Positions 25,993 to 29,143 of a stretch of DNA of 29,143 nt are shown here, piece by piece. Every line of letters starts with the position of its first letter. The first letter of the stretch is position 1. The position numbers and the translations under genes are program-made. Source of the DNA: CAZMRW01 sp964568805. Lineage in GTDB: Bacteria > Pseudomonadota > Gammaproteobacteria > Methylococcales > Methylomonadaceae. The stretch is from the NCBI GenBank assembly GCA_964568805.1, contig CAZMRW010000056.1, positions 1-29,143 on the forward strand. The letters are read 5' to 3'. The notes below the pieces were generated by a model. It saw only the letters and a program-made list of their open reading frames with translations, did no database searches and had not been told where the DNA came from.

Positions 25993-27642
25993 ATGCCTAT
26001 AATAAACCATAACCGATTCGTTATTTTCTTTCTTGTTATTGGTTTATTGTTTACGGTTCCGTCTCGGGAAGTCATTGCTCAGGATTGGATCTATACAGTT
26101 CGACCGGGCGATAATTTATGGGATTTAACCGATCAGTATTTGATCGATATGAGGTATTGGCAGCCCTTGCGTAAGTTAAACCGGATTGACGACCCTTTAC
26201 ATATCCCTCCCGGCACAAAATTACGCGTTCCGATTCGATGGATCAGCAAGATTCCCATTATTGCAAGAATAGACTCCCTACAAGGTCAAGCCGAACTGAT
26301 CAATCCTAAAAACGGCGAAAAAAAAGTCATGACCGTGGGAAGTTTTGTGTTTATGGGGGAAACTGTTCAAACCAAGGCGAATTCCACGTTGGTATTGGAA
26401 TTTATTGACGGTTCAAAGCTATTATTACAACCCGACAGCCAACTGGAAATCAGTAATTTAAGTGTGTACGGCAGGACCGGCATGGCCGATAGCCGTATCC
26501 ATCTCAACCAGGGTCGCGTAGAGACGCAGGTCGAAAAAAAGCAAGGTCCGGGCAGCCGTTTTGAAATTACCACACCTGCCGGAGTGACTTCCGTTCGCGG
26601 CACGGATTACAGAGTCAGCGCGGAGCCGGCTTCGACCAGGTCGCATACCGAAGTGCTCGAGGGAACAGTCAGCGTGAGCAGCGCCGGTAAAAAGGAATTA
26701 GTTGGCGGAGGCTATGGCACCATTTCCTCACGTAGTGAACCGCCAAGCCAACCGATCGAATTATTAAAGGCGATTGATATCCAGGCGGTACCGAAGTTAT
26801 TTGAACGGGTGCCTGTTCAATTCGTACTGCCGACCGATCCCAAAATCAAAGGCTACAGACTGCAGATTGCCAAGACTCAAGTATTCGATTCCGTCGTGTT
26901 TGACCGGAAATATGCAAGCCATCAAATCCGTGGGCCAGAATTGCCGGATGGCGATTACTTCAGCCATATCCGTGCGATCGATGAATACGGGCTCGAAGGT
27001 AAAAATGCTGAATATCGTTTCACCATCAATGCAAAGCCGGAAGCTCCGATTTTACAGGAACCCAAGCCGGCTGCCGGTTTAATTGAAGAGACTCCCGTTT
27101 TCATATGGGCTAAGCAGGCGGGCATTCATACCTACCATTTCCAGTTGGCCAGAGATAAACACTTTACCGACCTTGTTGTCGATCGGTCTGACGTTTCTGA
27201 TGCCCAACTCAACAGCGGCTACCAACTCGATCTGAAACAATATTTTTGGCGTGTAGCCAGCATTAGTGATGTTGAAGGCCAAGGTCCTTACAGCGATGTG
27301 CAAACTTTCAAACGTCTGAAACCGCCGCCTCAAACCGAAGAACCTGCTATTAGCGATACGTCACTGGTGCTGCGCTGGCCCGCGGATTTACCGGATGTGA
27401 AATATCATGTGCAGATTGCCAATGATGAGGCTTTTTCAGATCTTATCATCAATAAGCAGACGACCGAACCCATCCTGGAAATTGAAAAGCCGGATTCCGG
27501 CACCTATTATGTCAGGGTAAGCACGGCTTATCCCGATGGCTTCGCAGGACCTTTCGGCAATCCGCAGATTATTGAAGTCCCTCGCTCCGGGCAATATTGG
27601 TGGCTGCTGACCTTGCTCCCATTGGCTTTATTAGCGCTATAG
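25993..27642 (+). CDS. LysM-FecR domain exported protein
   Basis: A 549-residue exported protein. It has a signal peptide (residues 1-29, ending VIA before QDW), a LysM-like peptidoglycan-binding domain at about 33-80 (YTVRPGDNLWDLTDQYL) and a FecR domain at about 88-240 centred on FEITTPAGVTSVRGTDYRV (190-208). Three repeats of Ig/fibronectin-like type follow (about 255-350, 350-440 and 440-530), each with a YxxQIA or HFQLA strand. A hydrophobic C-terminal segment from 535 to the end could anchor it. The layout is the one usually found just upstream of CHASE2 sensors, as here, where the gene follows after seven bases. Confidence 0.85.
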   Translation: MPIINHNRFVIFFLVIGLLFTVPSREVIAQDWIYTVRPGDNLWDLTDQYLIDMRYWQPLRKLNRIDDPLHIPPGTKLRVPIRWISKIPIIARIDSLQGQAELINPKNGEKKVMTVGSFVFMGETVQTKANSTLVLEFIDGSKLLLQPDSQLEISNLSVYGRTGMADSRIHLNQGRVETQVEKKQGPGSRFEITTPAGVTSVRGTDYRVSAEPASTRSHTEVLEGTVSVSSAGKKELVGGGYGTISSRSEPPSQPIELLKAIDIQAVPKLFERVPVQFVLPTDPKIKGYRLQIAKTQVFDSVVFDRKYASHQIRGPELPDGDYFSHIRAIDEYGLEGKNAEYRFTINAKPEAPILQEPKPAAGLIEETPVFIWAKQAGIHTYHFQLARDKHFTDLVVDRSDVSDAQLNSGYQLDLKQYFWRVASISDVEGQGPYSDVQTFKRLKPPPQTEEPAISDTSLVLRWPADLPDVKYHVQIANDEAFSDLIINKQTTEPILEIEKPDSGTYYVRVSTAYPDGFAGPFGNPQIIEVPRSGQYWWLLTLLPLALLAL

Positions 27643-27649
27643 GCGGCCT

Positions 27650-29143
27650 GTGCAATTGTCCAGGGTACTTTCTCGTATTAGCTGGCATAAATTTTTACTA
27701 TCGCTGTGCTTTCCGATTGGAGCCTTGGTTTTGCAGCATCTGGAACTCTTAAAACCATGGGATAATCAGATTTATGACGTTGAATTGATGATGTTCTCGC
27801 GCCCCGTGAATGAGGAAATCGTCATCATCGCAGTCGATGAATATAGCTTGAAAAAACTAGGCAAATGGCCCTGGTCACGCCGCACACATGCGGAGTTAAT
27901 CGAACTGCTGACTGCAGCCGAGGTGAAAGCGGTCGGCCTGGATATTATTTTTGCCGAGCAGGATCATCATGATCCGGCGGGCGATCAATCGCTGATCGAT
28001 GCCATACGAAACAACGGCCGCGTCATTTTGCCTGTTTTTCCTGAAAAATCCGAAAATGCCCGGACCTTGCGGACTTCTCATCCCTGGCCGGAATTAGCCG
28101 GTGCAGCCGCTGGTCTGGGACATGTCGATGTTCAGATCGATAATGACGGCATCATTCGAAGCGCCTATTTGATAGCGGGTATCAAGGGCGAATATTGGCC
28201 TGCTTTATCCTTGGCATTATTGGCGCTTGACAAATCGAATGGTCTGAACGGCTTGCCGGGCGAGCGTAATCCGGATTCCGGCTTTTCTTCCTATGCCTGG
28301 CAGCGCGATTATCGCATCGAAGTGCCTTTCTCAGGCTCAGCTAATCATTTCAATCAGGTATCTTATGCAGAAGCATTAACGAATCCGAATCTCAGAGCCG
28401 GTTTGCGCAGCAAGTATATTTTGGTAGGCGTAACCGCTGCGGGTTTGTCTCCGAGGTTTTCCACGCCTCTGCATAGTAGCACAGGTTTGATCAGCGGTGT
28501 CGAAGTCCATGCTAATATCCTTGAAACCTTGCTTTACGGTCTGTCCATTCGGACTCTCGATAGCGCATGGCGTGCTCTGTTAACTTTTTCCCTGGTTTTT
28601 GTCCCTGTGTTGGGCTGCCACTACTTTTTTTTCCGGCACGTTTTCTTGACCAGTCTGTTTTCTTCCGCGTTGGCGATTGGTTTGAGCGCAGGGCTGCTCA
28701 AAAGTCTTTGCCTTTGGTATGGCCCAATGCCGGTGTTATTGGTTCTAGCAATTCATTATTTACTGTGGAACTGGCAGCACCTGAAATGGATGACCCAAGC
28801 GCTGTTTAAAGAAAGACAATTGGCTAAAGCGGCTTTACATTCCATTGCCGATGCCGTGATTACAACCAATTTCAAGGGTTTGATTGTCTATATCAACCCG
28901 GCAGCGGAGAAGCTGACCGGATACTCACTCGAATCAGCGCGAAATTTACCCATTGGTTCGGTAGTTAGATTGATCCGTAGCGAAGACAAAAATTGCATAC
29001 TCGGATTTGATGATTTTCTCCATCACTTATTAAATGGCCGCAGTATTAAAGAAAAAGAACCTCATTATATCGTTAACCAATCGGGCGATAAATATGCTGT
29101 TCAGGTTACCGGCAGTCCTATCAATGAGGAATCGGGCAAAATT
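27650..29143 (+). CDS. CHASE2-PAS sensor protein, partial
   Basis: An open frame that runs off the window, so it is partial at the 3' end (498 codons seen). It begins with GTG at 27650 (VQLSRVLS); TTG at 27656 is an alternative with better spacing to the AGGCGG over the upstream stop. An N-terminal hydrophobic helix is followed by an extracytoplasmic CHASE2 domain: VIIAVDEYSLKKLGKWPWSR, then VGLDIIFAEQD, then GHVDVQIDNDGIIR. About three membrane helices follow (roughly residues 305-380), then a PAS domain from about residue 397 (HSIADAVITTN..GLIVYINPAAEKLTGYS). The output domain lies beyond the window; GGDEF, histidine kinase or adenylate cyclase are all seen in this family. Confidence 0.85.
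   Translation, partial: MQLSRVLSRISWHKFLLSLCFPIGALVLQHLELLKPWDNQIYDVELMMFSRPVNEEIVIIAVDEYSLKKLGKWPWSRRTHAELIELLTAAEVKAVGLDIIFAEQDHHDPAGDQSLIDAIRNNGRVILPVFPEKSENARTLRTSHPWPELAGAAAGLGHVDVQIDNDGIIRSAYLIAGIKGEYWPALSLALLALDKSNGLNGLPGERNPDSGFSSYAWQRDYRIEVPFSGSANHFNQVSYAEALTNPNLRAGLRSKYILVGVTAAGLSPRFSTPLHSSTGLISGVEVHANILETLLYGLSIRTLDSAWRALLTFSLVFVPVLGCHYFFFRHVFLTSLFSSALAIGLSAGLLKSLCLWYGPMPVLLVLAIHYLLWNWQHLKWMTQALFKERQLAKAALHSIADAVITTNFKGLIVYINPAAEKLTGYSLESARNLPIGSVVRLIRSEDKNCILGFDDFLHHLLNGRSIKEKEPHYIVNQSGDKYAVQVTGSPINEESGKI

Noticed and set aside
1..29143. CRISPR array next to the Cas4-like module
   Set aside because: No regularly spaced direct repeats and no other cas genes were seen anywhere in the window.

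Overview
The window looks like a chromosomal stretch from a gammaproteobacterium. Most genes have roughly 50% GC codon use and the products are typical of Gram-negative bacteria: apolipoprotein N-acyltransferase, lipoproteins with DUF2959 and DUF4410 domains, AqpZ, TrkH/TrkA, and FecR plus CHASE2 proteins. The mix of a REP-associated transposase, a sterol-desaturase-like enzyme and a TIGR04283 glycosyltransferase would fit Methylococcales, but that placement is an inference. No rRNA, tRNA or CRISPR array was seen.

Layout. 0.1-1.2 kb: two small minus-strand genes (a DUF6398 protein and a secreted lipocalin-like protein) with a good intrinsic terminator between them. 1.8-5.1 kb: an AT-rich, probably acquired segment. 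It holds a 914-residue fusion of a RecB/Cas4-like nuclease module, a YprB-like RNase H-fold exonuclease module and a complete IS66-type DDE transposase, followed by a tight pair of small conserved proteins of unknown function. 5.5-11.2 kb: membrane and lipid genes (zinc-ribbon membrane protein, Lnt, patatin-like phospholipase with a large membrane insert, aquaporin Z). 11.7-16.5 kb: a SWIM-SNF2 helicase, then an overlapping glycosyltransferase/sterol-desaturase pair. 16.5-17.5 kb: a repeat graveyard around a broken REP-associated tyrosine transposase (RAYT). It has GTAG-headed REP-like palindromes on both sides, a 48-bp in-frame palindromic insertion inside the gene, and a 138-bp element with 20-bp inverted ends. 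17.5-19.6 kb: a two-gene potassium uptake operon. 19.8-23.6 kb: a DUF4410 lipoprotein and a membrane PAS-GGDEF-EAL protein. 23.7-25.8 kb: an IS256 remnant, a class I glutamine amidotransferase, a DUF2959 lipoprotein and the tail of a lost GH130-like glycosidase gene. 26.0 kb to the end: a LysM-FecR protein followed by a CHASE2-PAS sensor that runs off the window.

The main candidate for something unusual is the nuclease/exonuclease/IS66 fusion with its small neighbours at 1.8-5.1 kb. It joins Cas4-like cysteines, a DEDD-type exonuclease tetrad and a full DDE triad in one polypeptide, with no separate tnpA/tnpB and no terminal repeats that I could find. The second is the decaying RAYT/REP locus at 16.5-17.4 kb, where several classes of small palindromic repeat are nested.
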